Positions 26,280 through 32,706 of a DNA stretch of 39,237 nt are shown here, piece by piece (the stretch's first letter is position 1; every line of letters begins with the position of its first letter). The notes beneath the pieces are model-generated. The model searched no databases and was not told the origin of the DNA. It saw nothing but the letters and a program-made list of their open reading frames with translations. Source of the DNA: a virus. Location of the stretch: positions 1-39,237 of the IMG/VR virus record IMGVR_UViG_3300019886_000014. One strand, given 5' to 3'. The translations under genes were made by a program, and so were the position numbers.

Positions 26280-26615
26280 TTATATTCCTTCTTCCTCTTT
26301 TAAAAAATCTCTAAGCGCCTCTTGTTTTGTTGGCTGTCTTAGCCTTCTCAATGCTTTTGCCGCTATTTGTCTTATTCGTTCTCTAGTGACACCTTCTTCA
26401 TTGCTTATATCTTGCAATGTTCTTTTAAACGTTCCGTCTCGATTGTAACGCCAACAAAGAATACGTACTTCTCTTTCTGGAATGTTAAGAGAGCCCGACG
26501 CTTCACTAAAGCTTCTGCTTGCATGATCACCTTTTGATATTTTATCCATAACTCCAAAAAACAACTCAAATGTGGGATCTCCCCAGTCTTCTTCTGTCTC
26601 TTCATGTGAATCCAT
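26280..26615 (-). CDS. Stand-alone sigma70 region 4 protein, 111 aa
   Basis: Residues 44-107 match region 4 of primary sigma factors. The recognition helix VTRERIRQIAAKALRRLR (76-93) and the following QPTKQEALRDFL copy the C-terminus of E. coli sigma70 almost residue for residue; the arginines and glutamate that read the -35 element are all kept. Regions 1 to 3 are absent. It could compete with the host sigma for the beta-flap or for the -35 element. It is three bases from the alpha-CTD-like gene. Confidence 0.85.
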   Translation of the reverse strand: MDSHEETEEDWGDPTFELFFGVMDKISKGDHASRSFSEASGSLNIPEREVRILCWRYNRDGTFKRTLQDISNEEGVTRERIRQIAAKALRRLRQPTKQEALRDFLKEEEGI

Positions 26616-26617
26616 AC

Positions 26618-26899
26618 TTATTCTTCCTTGTTAATTGTTTCTGATAATTGCGTTTGTAGGTTCTCAATTTCTACTTTTAACCATCCGATATGTTCTTGAT
26701 GATCTTGTAGCGTTCGAGATTGTTTAATTCTGTGGTCTTGAGTTCTTTTCAGTTCTCCAAAGAGGTAATCTAGAATATCTACCATTTCCTCTACTTCATC
26801 ATCATGAAATGACTGATAACCCTTGGCAGGTGCGGGCCGCTTAAGACAATCTCTAATTCTTTTTACCCTAGAATCTGGATATTCATCATTTTCATCCAT
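26618..26899 (-). CDS. Coiled-coil protein, 93 aa
   Basis: Not recognised. The N-terminal 45 residues are charged, and the last 50 form a probable coiled coil (LFGELKRTQDH..., LKVEIENLQTQLSETI). It is two bases from the sigma region 4 gene and overlaps the upstream gene by one base, so it belongs to the same translational unit. Confidence 0.65.
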   Translation of the reverse strand: MDENDEYPDSRVKRIRDCLKRPAPAKGYQSFHDDEVEEMVDILDYLFGELKRTQDHRIKQSRTLQDHQEHIGWLKVEIENLQTQLSETINKEE

Positions 26900-27180
26900 T
26901 AGTCATCTTCCTCTCCCCATTCTGAACCATCATTTTGATATATATCGTTCACGCGCTGTATATGTGAAAGAATCCTAAAAGCATGACCAGACAGATTATC
27001 AGGGCTTCGAATAAATCCCCCATCATATGTGTTGTGCTCTTTATCATGCTTTAAACCACGTATAGTTTCTTTCACATAATATTGTAAAGCGCTAAGCTCA
27101 TTTATAATGTCGTGAAAAGAATTAATGTAATCATTTAAAAGTTTCTCGGTTTTTGGGTTTATTGCTTTTTTGTTATCCAT
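26899..27180 (-). CDS. Hypothetical helical protein, 93 aa
   Basis: Not recognised. Helical N-terminal half (TEKLLNDYINSFHDIINEL), then a basic linker with HDKEHNTYDGGFIRSP, and an acidic tail (GSEWGEEDD). AGGGGGAA lies just before the ATG. Confidence 0.65.
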   Translation of the reverse strand: MDNKKAINPKTEKLLNDYINSFHDIINELSALQYYVKETIRGLKHDKEHNTYDGGFIRSPDNLSGHAFRILSHIQRVNDIYQNDGSEWGEEDD

Positions 27181-27189
27181 CTATTCCCC

Positions 27190-27303
27190 CTAATCATCTG
27201 AAAGTATCCATCTTATAAAAAGGCATGTTAAACCTATAAGAGTCAAAGAAGCGCATGTAACTAAAATCCATACGAGAAGTCCGATCGCAACATGTTCATG
27301 CAT
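27190..27303 (-). CDS. Small single-span membrane protein, 37 aa
   Basis: Residues 4-33 are hydrophobic (VAIGLLVWILVTCASLTLIG continuing to FIRW), with a charged SDD end. AAGGAG stands eight bases before the ATG. It fills the gap between two other small genes. A regulatory or superinfection role is possible, but nothing in the sequence defines it. Confidence 0.6.
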   Translation of the reverse strand: MHEHVAIGLLVWILVTCASLTLIGLTCLFIRWILSDD

Positions 27304-27315
27304 TAATACTTCTCC

Positions 27316-27519
27316 TTATTCAGCATCAATTTCTTCTATCCTTTTGTTATACTCCTGCCATCGTGACTCAATAAATCCATCTGATTTTAGACACCAAGAC
27401 TGATTTTCCATTCCTCTGCATCGCCACTGTTCTGCTTTTGCTTTAAGCGCTAGTTTCTTTCTTCTTTTGGCACATTCTTCTTCTGTATATGTGCAATCTT
27501 CCATGCCGCCAAGTCTCAT
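27316..27519 (-). CDS. Small cysteine-containing protein, 67 aa
   Basis: Contains four cysteines in the pattern CTYTEEEC...WRCRGMENQSWCLKSD and a helical C-terminus. The spacing could bind a metal, but I know no family with it. AAGGAAGG precedes the ATG. Confidence 0.6.
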   Translation of the reverse strand: MRLGGMEDCTYTEEECAKRRKKLALKAKAEQWRCRGMENQSWCLKSDGFIESRWQEYNKRIEEIDAE

Positions 27520-27569
27520 TAGCCTTCCTTTTTATTATTCAAAGATCTCTTCATTGTAATACTTCTCAG

Positions 27570-27782
27570 TTAGTATTCCTCAATAGTCTTTCTTATTTTA
27601 TGAATAACTTCGTGGCTTGCTCTTATAGAAATCATTTGAAGTTGTCGTATATCTTCCAGCTCTTGTATAAGCTTTATAGCAGCCTTAATTTCGCATTCAT
27701 ATTCTTGTTTGATGTAGTCATCTTCTACAATAGACCTTAGATCTTGTAAAATCTCAGATATTGTTTTTTCCAATACATTCAT
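27570..27782 (-). CDS. Small coiled-coil protein, 70 aa
   Basis: Almost entirely amphipathic helix, with ISEILQDLRSIVEDDYIKQ and IKLIQELEDIRQL. The start is set at the ATG at 27782, with AAGGAA nine bases upstream; an in-frame TTG lies two codons before. No family recognised. Confidence 0.6.
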   Translation of the reverse strand: MNVLEKTISEILQDLRSIVEDDYIKQEYECEIKAAIKLIQELEDIRQLQMISIRASHEVIHKIRKTIEEY

Positions 27783-27784
27783 GA

Positions 27785-28426
27785 TCAATATTCCTTTTTA
27801 TTAACTTCGGCTAATTGCAACTTTAGAGCCATTAACTCTGCTTTAATACTCTCATTCTCGCCCTGTAACTGCTCTACCGCACGTCTATCTCCAAAGATAG
27901 TAGGTGCAAGTTTTGCCGCGTGCCATTTTTTCGTATCAACGATAAGCCGTCTAGAAGCAATGAAGCCAGGATCGATTTTGCTACAGCCTTGTTGGTCAGA
28001 AATATACTCCACTTCCTTCGCAATCTCCTCGCAATCTTCACCCATAAGATATGTTTGATGTTGTTTAGCTAGCTGGTAACGGGTGGAAAACTCAGGATGT
28101 TTCCATCTCCATAGGTTTACCGTTGACTGGTCCGGCATCATCTCATCATCAATGCACATCTGCTTTAAACCTACAGCACTGGATGCAACTTTGTCGATTA
28201 TATAATCCGCAAGCTCCTCTGTGTACGTAGTAGGGCGCCCCATCTTGGGTTTAGATGACTTCTTAGCCTCCTCCATTACGGTCTTCCATGCCTCGCTTTT
28301 CTTTGCGTAATAAGCCTCTTGAGCCTCTGTGTGAACCTTCTTTCGTCCAGGCTTTGGTTCCTCAATATTCTTTCTCAAAGACGGTATTTTGTTTTGGCTT
28401 TTTTCCAACTCGTTTTTTCTTGGCAT
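27785..28426 (-). CDS. terS: Terminase small subunit, Sf6/P22-type
   Basis: This 213-residue DNA-recognition component of the packaging machine has a basic N-terminal tail, GRPTTYTEELADYI (a segment typical of small terminase proteins of this type), a helix-turn-helix with DDEMMPDQSTVNLWRWKHPEFS, and DTKKWHAAKLAPTIFGDR. The ATG at 28426 (MPRKN) has GAGGA upstream; the frame could extend to 28450, where no Shine-Dalgarno is visible. Unusually, about 5 kb of small genes separate it from terL. Confidence 0.8.
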   Translation of the reverse strand: MPRKNELEKSQNKIPSLRKNIEEPKPGRKKVHTEAQEAYYAKKSEAWKTVMEEAKKSSKPKMGRPTTYTEELADYIIDKVASSAVGLKQMCIDDEMMPDQSTVNLWRWKHPEFSTRYQLAKQHQTYLMGEDCEEIAKEVEYISDQQGCSKIDPGFIASRRLIVDTKKWHAAKLAPTIFGDRRAVEQLQGENESIKAELMALKLQLAEVNKKEY

Positions 28427-28634
28427 CTTTTGTGTCCTCAGGTTTCTCATCTATCTTAGTAGGAGGGATTCTTTCTATTATACCCTTACCAAGGCACATT
28501 GGACAGTCAGTTAACGTACCTCCTGAGTTATCAAAAGACCATGCGCCCCTTACTTTGTATAGCTTTTTTCTCCCTCTGCAGCGTATACATCTTCTCTTGC
28601 CATCATCAATTTCGGGTCCCTTTCTTAAATCCAT
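28362..28634 (-). CDS. Zinc-knuckle protein, DnaJ-like CxxCxG repeats, 90 aa
   Basis: C-I-R-C-R-G (about residue 16) and C-P-M-C-L-G-K-G (about residue 44) form a two-knuckle zinc site resembling half of the DnaJ cysteine-rich domain. A basic lysine-rich tail follows. It overlaps the small terminase gene by 65 bases. The start at 28634 has AAGGAATTT upstream. It may bind single-stranded nucleic acid or unfolded protein; no function is established. Confidence 0.7.
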   Translation of the reverse strand: MDLRKGPEIDDGKRRCIRCRGRKKLYKVRGAWSFDNSGGTLTDCPMCLGKGIIERIPPTKIDEKPEDTKDAKKKRVGKKPKQNTVFEKEY

Positions 28635-28722
28635 TTTAAATTCCTTTTTTGTATATACATACCAAGACTCTATCACAGGGCTATGCACAAAATAAAATAT
28701 TTTAATTATTTGCAAATAAATA

Positions 28723-28751
28723 TTGACACTCTCGTAACACGGTGTTATTAT
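28723..28751 (+). promoter_or_regulatory. Early promoter 1 with palindromic operator
   Basis: TTGACA (28723-28728), a 17-base spacer and TATTAT (28746-28751). The spacer and -10 carry TAACAC-G-GTGTTA (28735-28747), a perfect 13-bp palindrome also present in promoter 2 at 32972. It drives the gene at 28791. The likely ligand is the ribbon-helix-helix protein encoded at 32685-32879. Confidence 0.8.
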
Positions 28752-28790
28752 ATTCAAATAATAAACAAAACAGAAAGAGTGAGATGTAAA

Positions 28791-29603
28791 ATGCCAAATG
28801 AAGAAACTAGAGAGATGAGAAACTACGCAAACTACATTACTAGAAAGATTAAAGAAGAAACGGCTGAGCTTGAAGTCTATCTTCAAGATCGATATAAGAC
28901 GCTTGAAGCTTATAAAACATGTAGATTTGAAGAGTCTCATAACGATGATGAGCTTGCTTATCTAGTGGAAACCGAGCTCGGAGAAGAACCACAATATTTT
29001 GACGAGCAAAATGGGACACAGGAAGAACAAGATCAGTATGAAGCTCTTTATAATGGATATTACGAAGAATTACACTCAACGCTTAATGAAATAGATACAT
29101 TTCAAGAAGCAAACGAGAGTTGTTATTTAAAAGAGGACAAGGATTATGCTGAGTTCATCGAGCAAGGAGCTGAGCTTGAGACATTGGTGGAACAGCTTAA
29201 AGCTTTTACAGATAAATTAATACAAACCAGGAGACATAAAATGAAAGATTATTATGAAGCCGATATGCAATGTTTAGAGTTGGTCCATTTATCTAAGGAT
29301 GTTTACGAAGACATCAGGCAAGCGTGCAATGCAATGGACCGTTACAGCGCAGAGAAAGATTTTAACCGTCCAACGCTTACAAGAATGTATTATCACTTAT
29401 ATAAATTCATCTTAGCATTTAGAGCCTCGGAAGGAATGTGCGGTCATCAACTGTTCAATCACTTTTTAAAGAAGTTAAAAATATATGAAGAATGTGGAGA
29501 GTTTGATTCGCAAAGAAACAAAGGCATGACGGATCCAGAAGTGGTCGCCGTAAATATGATTTTAGCTTATATAGCAACAAGCTTTATAGAAAGTCACGAT
29601 TAA
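28791..29603 (+). CDS. Acidic early protein, 270 aa, with internal start
   Basis: Not recognised. The N-terminal 150 residues are very acidic and helical (EEDELAYLVETELGEEP-like sequence); the C-terminal 120 are less acidic (MKDYYEADMQCLELVHLS to YIATSFIESHD, cited in part). GAAAGAGTGAGAT lies upstream of the ATG. An in-frame ATG at 29241 has its own strong CAGGAGACATAAA site, so a second product of 120 residues is likely. It is first gene of the operator-controlled plus-strand unit. A role in takeover or DNA mimicry is speculation. Confidence 0.75.
   Translation: MPNEETREMRNYANYITRKIKEETAELEVYLQDRYKTLEAYKTCRFEESHNDDELAYLVETELGEEPQYFDEQNGTQEEQDQYEALYNGYYEELHSTLNEIDTFQEANESCYLKEDKDYAEFIEQGAELETLVEQLKAFTDKLIQTRRHKMKDYYEADMQCLELVHLSKDVYEDIRQACNAMDRYSAEKDFNRPTLTRMYYHLYKFILAFRASEGMCGHQLFNHFLKKLKIYEECGEFDSQRNKGMTDPEVVAVNMILAYIATSFIESHD
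29241..29603 (+). CDS. Probable internal in-frame product, 120 aa
   Basis: The ATG at 29241 is preceded by CAGGAGACATAAA, almost the same as the site of the next gene (CAGGAGAAGTAAA at 29613). Such a site inside a coding region, in frame and with correct spacing, is the sign of dual translation. The product would be the C-terminal domain without the acidic half. Confidence 0.5.
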   Translation: MKDYYEADMQCLELVHLSKDVYEDIRQACNAMDRYSAEKDFNRPTLTRMYYHLYKFILAFRASEGMCGHQLFNHFLKKLKIYEECGEFDSQRNKGMTDPEVVAVNMILAYIATSFIESHD

Positions 29604-29626
29604 TATCAATAACCAGGAGAAGTAAA

Positions 29627-29938
29627 ATGAAAATGAACGACGTAATAAATATGACTAGAAACATCATTAAATCAAAAGACATTATGGAGATGATTTATAA
29701 GCTTAGGGGAGTAGAAATCAACTTAAGCCCAGATACTCATGGGTTTATTTTATTTAATACTCTATGTTTATTATCTCCAAAAATAAATAAGCTTATTGAT
29801 GAATATAAAGAGGTAGACGATCATTTGATGAAGCTTGTAAGAAAGAAGCTTATAGTAGACGACTATATTTCAAAAATGAAAAACTCAATGCTGGAAGAAG
29901 GATTCTTTTCTTGCGCATTCCCCCGAGTTTACATTTAA
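29627..29938 (+). CDS. Hypothetical early protein, 103 aa
   Basis: Not recognised. Charged and helical, with no signal or membrane segment. CAGGAGAAGTAAA precedes the ATG. It is the second gene of the first plus-strand unit and overlaps the end of the convergent nuclease gene by 54 bases. Confidence 0.7.
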   Translation: MKMNDVINMTRNIIKSKDIMEMIYKLRGVEINLSPDTHGFILFNTLCLLSPKINKLIDEYKEVDDHLMKLVRKKLIVDDYISKMKNSMLEEGFFSCAFPRVYI

Positions 29939-30352
29939 TAAGCTTGCGCCTGACATCAGATATTTCTTTATCTCTTGTTGGGCGTCTTCACAACTATAGG
30001 CAACCACAACAGAATAGTTTTGTTCTTTTAGCTCTTGATGAAAATCTTTTTGAACCTTAGAGACTCTTCCTGTGTCGGATTTCATTTCTATAAACAATCC
30101 AGGAACAAAAACTATCTCAATCATTGGTTCCGCTTCAGGATGGGGCTGGTGTTTGACTCTATAAACTCTTGGAACTAAAAGCTGTAGGTCTGGCATTCCT
30201 GCTCGCAGACCCATCGCTTTCATCCTAACAGCTGACTGTAGCCCTAAATAAGTACCCGCGGGATAACCCACAAGTAAATTTTGCAATTTAGGGTACTGCA
30301 GCTTAAACCACTTAAGTAGTGCTATCTGACTAAGTGACTCTTTATATTTCAC
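29885..30352 (-). CDS. VRR-NUC domain nuclease, 155 aa
   Basis: This PD-(D/E)xK-fold nuclease has GMPD at residues 52-55, IEMK at 88-91 (E89 and K91), and a conserved glutamine after VSKV (Q101), followed by the usual YSVVVAYS strand. Stand-alone proteins of this type are common in phages, and some act on DNA junctions. The start is GTG at 30352 with AAGGAAG upstream. It lies downstream of the winged-helix gene in a probable replication unit. Confidence 0.85.
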   Translation of the reverse strand: MKYKESLSQIALLKWFKLQYPKLQNLLVGYPAGTYLGLQSAVRMKAMGLRAGMPDLQLLVPRVYRVKHQPHPEAEPMIEIVFVPGLFIEMKSDTGRVSKVQKDFHQELKEQNYSVVVAYSCEDAQQEIKKYLMSGASLLNVNSGECARKESFFQH

Positions 30353-30376
30353 CTGTACTTCCTTGTACGGTAAGGG

Positions 30377-30421
30377 CGCGATCTAAATAATGGTTAGAAA
30401 ATTAGATCGCGTTTTGTTTTT
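30377..30421 (+). terminator. Rho-independent terminator, plus strand
   Basis: CGCGATCTAA (30377-30386) pairs with TTAGATCGCG (30402-30411), followed by TTTTGTTTTTT. It ends rightward transcription from early promoter 1, so that RNA runs antisense through the whole VRR-NUC gene. On the minus strand the stem has no U-run after it. Confidence 0.75.
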
Positions 30422-30603
30422 TACACTGCTACTTCAAATAGAGCAGGATCGATAGGACCTAGGTCGCCTTCCATTACAATTAACATTGTCAATCTAGACA
30501 AGCCATCTCCTAAATCTTCTAGTAAATAGTTCCCGCTGTATGCGAACTCTCCAGCTGCTCCACCTGATACAGCTTTAACTTCTGATAAACATAAATCTTT
30601 CAT
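30421..30603 (-). CDS. Double-glycine-leader peptide, 60 aa
   Basis: The N-terminus MKDLCLSEVKAVSGG matches the class II bacteriocin/microcin leader: L at -12, E at -8, V at -7, V at -4, G at -2 and -1. Cleavage would leave AAGEFAYSGN..., an acidic peptide of 45 residues without cysteine. The start at 30603 is preferred because AGGAG is seven bases upstream; ATGs further upstream are too near to it. Export would need a host peptidase-containing ABC transporter; none is encoded here. Confidence 0.65.
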   Translation of the reverse strand: MKDLCLSEVKAVSGGAAGEFAYSGNYLLEDLGDGLSRLTMLIVMEGDLGPIDPALFEVAV

Positions 30604-30664
30604 AATCATTCTCCTATTTTGTTTAATGTACCTGATTGAAACCCAATATTGCAAATGCTTGCGT

Positions 30665-30865
30665 TTAGCCAGTTAACTTTATTTCTTCTACAGCTTCTTT
30701 TTTAACCTTCCTTTGTAGTTTAGCTAATTGTTTGATGAATACATCTTCGTATAATTCCCACGCCTCATCTTCGGTAATGGGGCGGTCATCAAGCAAATCG
30801 ATCGCCCTGTCATGTGCTAGTCTATGTAATCCATTTACCGCCCAGTCTTTGTGTGTTTTCAGCAT
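30665..30865 (-). CDS. Hypothetical protein, 66 aa
   Basis: Not recognised. Helical and charged (WAVNGLHRLAHDRAIDLLDDRP, cited in part; EDEAWELYEDVFIKQ), ending in a basic segment. GAGGGA precedes the ATG, and the gene overlaps the end of the winged-helix gene by 44 bases. Confidence 0.65.
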   Translation of the reverse strand: MLKTHKDWAVNGLHRLAHDRAIDLLDDRPITEDEAWELYEDVFIKQLAKLQRKVKKEAVEEIKLTG

Positions 30866-32048
30866 TTAACGTTCCCTCGTTTAATTTTATACATGAGTTA
30901 TTAACAGAAATTGTGGATAAATTTTTGTTAGCTGCTTTCTTAAGTTCGTTCTTGACGATACTTTTCGCTAACAGTTCGAAACTGTGTACTCGATTCCCGG
31001 CCTTGAGAATCGTAGCAACTAGGTTTTTGACAGAATTTATTACATTTATTTTTATATCATCGCCACAATTGAGCTCCTTTAGCACCGTGGTTATTGCCTT
31101 TTGCTCTTCTTCTGAGAAGTTGCGACAGATTTTTATAAATACATTTCGTGATAGCCCGGTGTTGTTCTCCGGCATTGATTCTTTTTTGTTTGAAATATGA
31201 GTCGGATTGCTTTCAGTATTTTGGTAATTTGCCCTTCCAAGCTGGAGATTACTCAAAAATCCGTCGGCATCGCCTGTCGAGATATGCCAACTTTCAGCAA
31301 ATAAAATTTCCCTAGGGGGTTCGTCGAGGTCGATCGGCTTGGCGCTGAGGTCAATCTTGCCGGTAAATCGCTCAGATGTATTATTTCCCATATGGATATT
31401 TCTTAGATCTGGGATATCCATATTAGAGGTGACATTTAGTTCAAAACCCACTGATTCCGGGGTGTTTTCGACCTGTTTTTCAACTTCTCGAGGTGACATT
31501 TGTACTTTCTCTTCCTTTTTGACGTTCGACTCTTGGGATAACTCGATAGTTTTTAATCGAAGTTGCCCTTCATTATTTTGTATCACATAAAAGTATAAGT
31601 CTCTTCCTAAGCTGGTTGACTCGTATCTATAGGCAGATCTAAAGCTTTTGCTTCTTTTGTAAGAGAGCAGCCCAAGGTCACCCATTTTCTTTATCAATCT
31701 TTTTATTTGCCTTACATTTAGTAACTTATCATACCCATAGCCATAAATCTCTCTAGCCAGCGTACTTTGTTTTGTTATACAGTTTCCAAGCTTGAGTTCG
31801 CGACCAACTATAAGCTTTAGCAAGCAGCCAATGGCTGAACGCCTACCGGTAGTTGGATGCTGAAGAAGAGGATAACGAATTGATTGTATTTTTTCTATCT
31901 CTTCCTGAGTACGATAGATTACTTTTATATCTGTGTAGGAGCTAGTGTTTTCGGGGTTTTTTTGTTTAAATTCAGGTATTTTTGAGAATAAATTGGATAA
32001 AAAGCTAGAAACTTGATTCGGACTGTTGCTTTGTGTAACCTGATACAT
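30822..32048 (-). CDS. Winged-helix protein, candidate replication initiator, 408 aa
   Basis: Residues 75-150 form a winged helix-turn-helix: GCLLKLIVGRELKLGNCITKQ (cited in part), a STLAREIYG helix, VRQIKRLIKKMGDLGLLSYKR as recognition helix, and a wing with YRYEST. This layout is typical of phage and plasmid initiators (lambda O or RepA type). The middle (residues 180-290) is low-complexity, and the C-terminus is helical. No helicase or polymerase accompanies it. It could instead be a transcription regulator. AAGGAAACC lies upstream of the ATG. Confidence 0.6.
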   Translation of the reverse strand: MYQVTQSNSPNQVSSFLSNLFSKIPEFKQKNPENTSSYTDIKVIYRTQEEIEKIQSIRYPLLQHPTTGRRSAIGCLLKLIVGRELKLGNCITKQSTLAREIYGYGYDKLLNVRQIKRLIKKMGDLGLLSYKRSKSFRSAYRYESTSLGRDLYFYVIQNNEGQLRLKTIELSQESNVKKEEKVQMSPREVEKQVENTPESVGFELNVTSNMDIPDLRNIHMGNNTSERFTGKIDLSAKPIDLDEPPREILFAESWHISTGDADGFLSNLQLGRANYQNTESNPTHISNKKESMPENNTGLSRNVFIKICRNFSEEEQKAITTVLKELNCGDDIKINVINSVKNLVATILKAGNRVHSFELLAKSIVKNELKKAANKNLSTISVNNSCIKLNEGTLNAENTQRLGGKWIT

Positions 32049-32073
32049 TATGATATGGTTTCCTTTGGCGAGG

Positions 32074-32115
32074 ATTATAAGAATCTTGAATCAGAAGGTT
32101 GAAGTCTGATTCAAG
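32074..32115 (-). promoter_or_regulatory. Promoter of winged-helix gene overlapping an inverted repeat
   Basis: TATAAT (32079-32074, minus strand) lies about 26 bases before the ATG. The inverted repeat CTTGAATCAGA (32085-32095) and TCTGATTCAAG (32105-32115), 11 bp with a 9-base spacer, covers the region upstream of the -10, where a weak -35 (TTCAAC) falls. It is best read as an operator; as RNA on the plus strand it could also be a terminator. Confidence 0.55.
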
Positions 32116-32129
32116 GGAAAATTTTTGTT

Positions 32130-32156
32130 ATATATTATTTAAATATAACAGTTGTA
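32130..32156. repeat. AT-rich inverted repeat
   Basis: TGTTATAT and ATATAACA form an 8-bp inverted repeat with a 9-base AT spacer, in a very AT-rich stretch between the winged-helix gene promoter and the small-RNA promoter. It is a possible binding site or DNA-unwinding element; no iterons were seen here. Confidence 0.4.
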
Positions 32157-32191
32157 CATGTTACGACAGATCTGAAATAAAAAAAACTGTT

Positions 32192-32220
32192 TTGTGTATT
32201 TATTCGTAATAACACATTAT
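32192..32220 (+). promoter_or_regulatory. Likely promoter of the candidate small RNA
   Basis: TTGTGT (32192-32197), 17 bases, CATTAT (32215-32220). The spacer contains CGTAATAACAC, close to the left half of the early operator. The 8-bp sequence TTACGACA at 32161 and its complement TGTCGTAA at 32241 flank the promoter. Confidence 0.45.
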
Positions 32221-32226
32221 AGTTTT

Positions 32227-32368
32227 ATTGAAGATGGATTTGTCGTAAGATTACAAGACCGGATACGTAGACAGGTAACAAGGTGTTTATTTTTGATTAG
32301 GTTGGTTAAAGCCCTTCTTGGTCGAGCGTATATACAGAAACTACTGGTCTGCATGTCCGGTTTTTTTT
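32227..32368 (+). ncRNA. Candidate antisense small RNA
   Basis: The RNA ends in a strong rho-independent terminator: 32258-32272 (ACCGGATACGTAGAC) pairs with 32347-32361 with two wobbles and one mismatch, then eight T. The enclosed sequence includes TTAAAGCCCTTCTTG (32306-32320). Its complement occurs perfectly at 33033-33047 and 34559-34573, directly before the ATGs of the 44-residue gene and recT. A 12-base version lies before the minus-strand gene starting at 25361. No convincing protein is encoded: a 62-codon frame overlaps it but lacks a ribosome-binding site. The 5' end is estimated from the promoter. Confidence 0.6.
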
Positions 32369-32457
32369 CGTCCAGATTTTAACCTATCCATTTATTTTTT
32401 TTTACTTTTCTGTGTAATACTAAAATTATAGTAATAATCACAGGGAGTGAAACTTAT

Positions 32458-32706
32458 ATGTCATTTTTCAAACTTTTAAGCGATAAACAAGAAGACTTCG
32501 AACCCGATGATCGCTCGTATTGTGACGAAGATGAAGATCCATATTGCACGGATTTCTATAATATAAAAGCGGGCGAGCTGGAGAATTTCCTAGAGGTGAC
32601 CCTAGATACAGGGGAGCAGTTTTTTGTCCCCCTAGAGTGGCTTATAGCGGCTTGCAGGTATCATCGATTCTCTTCAGATACCGCTCATAGTGGGTTCATG
32701 CATTGA
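32458..32706 (+). CDS. Small acidic protein, 82 aa
   Basis: Not recognised. The first half is strongly acidic (KQEDFEPDDRSYCDEDEDPY, 20 residues) and the rest is mixed, with VTLDTGEQFFVPLEWLIAAC. CAGGGAG precedes the ATG. Its size and charge fit DNA-mimic or anti-restriction proteins, but no family match is seen. It converges on the ribbon-helix-helix gene with a 22-base overlap. Confidence 0.7.
   Translation: MSFFKLLSDKQEDFEPDDRSYCDEDEDPYCTDFYNIKAGELENFLEVTLDTGEQFFVPLEWLIAACRYHRFSSDTAHSGFMH

Noticed and set aside
28683-28790. Upstream extension of the acidic early protein
   Set aside because: The extension would begin before early promoter 1 and cover it. The ATG at 28791 has a proper upstream site.
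32194-32382. Plus-strand frame of 62 codons over the small-RNA region
   Set aside because: No ribosome-binding site, basic composition without family, and it ends past the terminator T-run. The RNA reading is more convincing.
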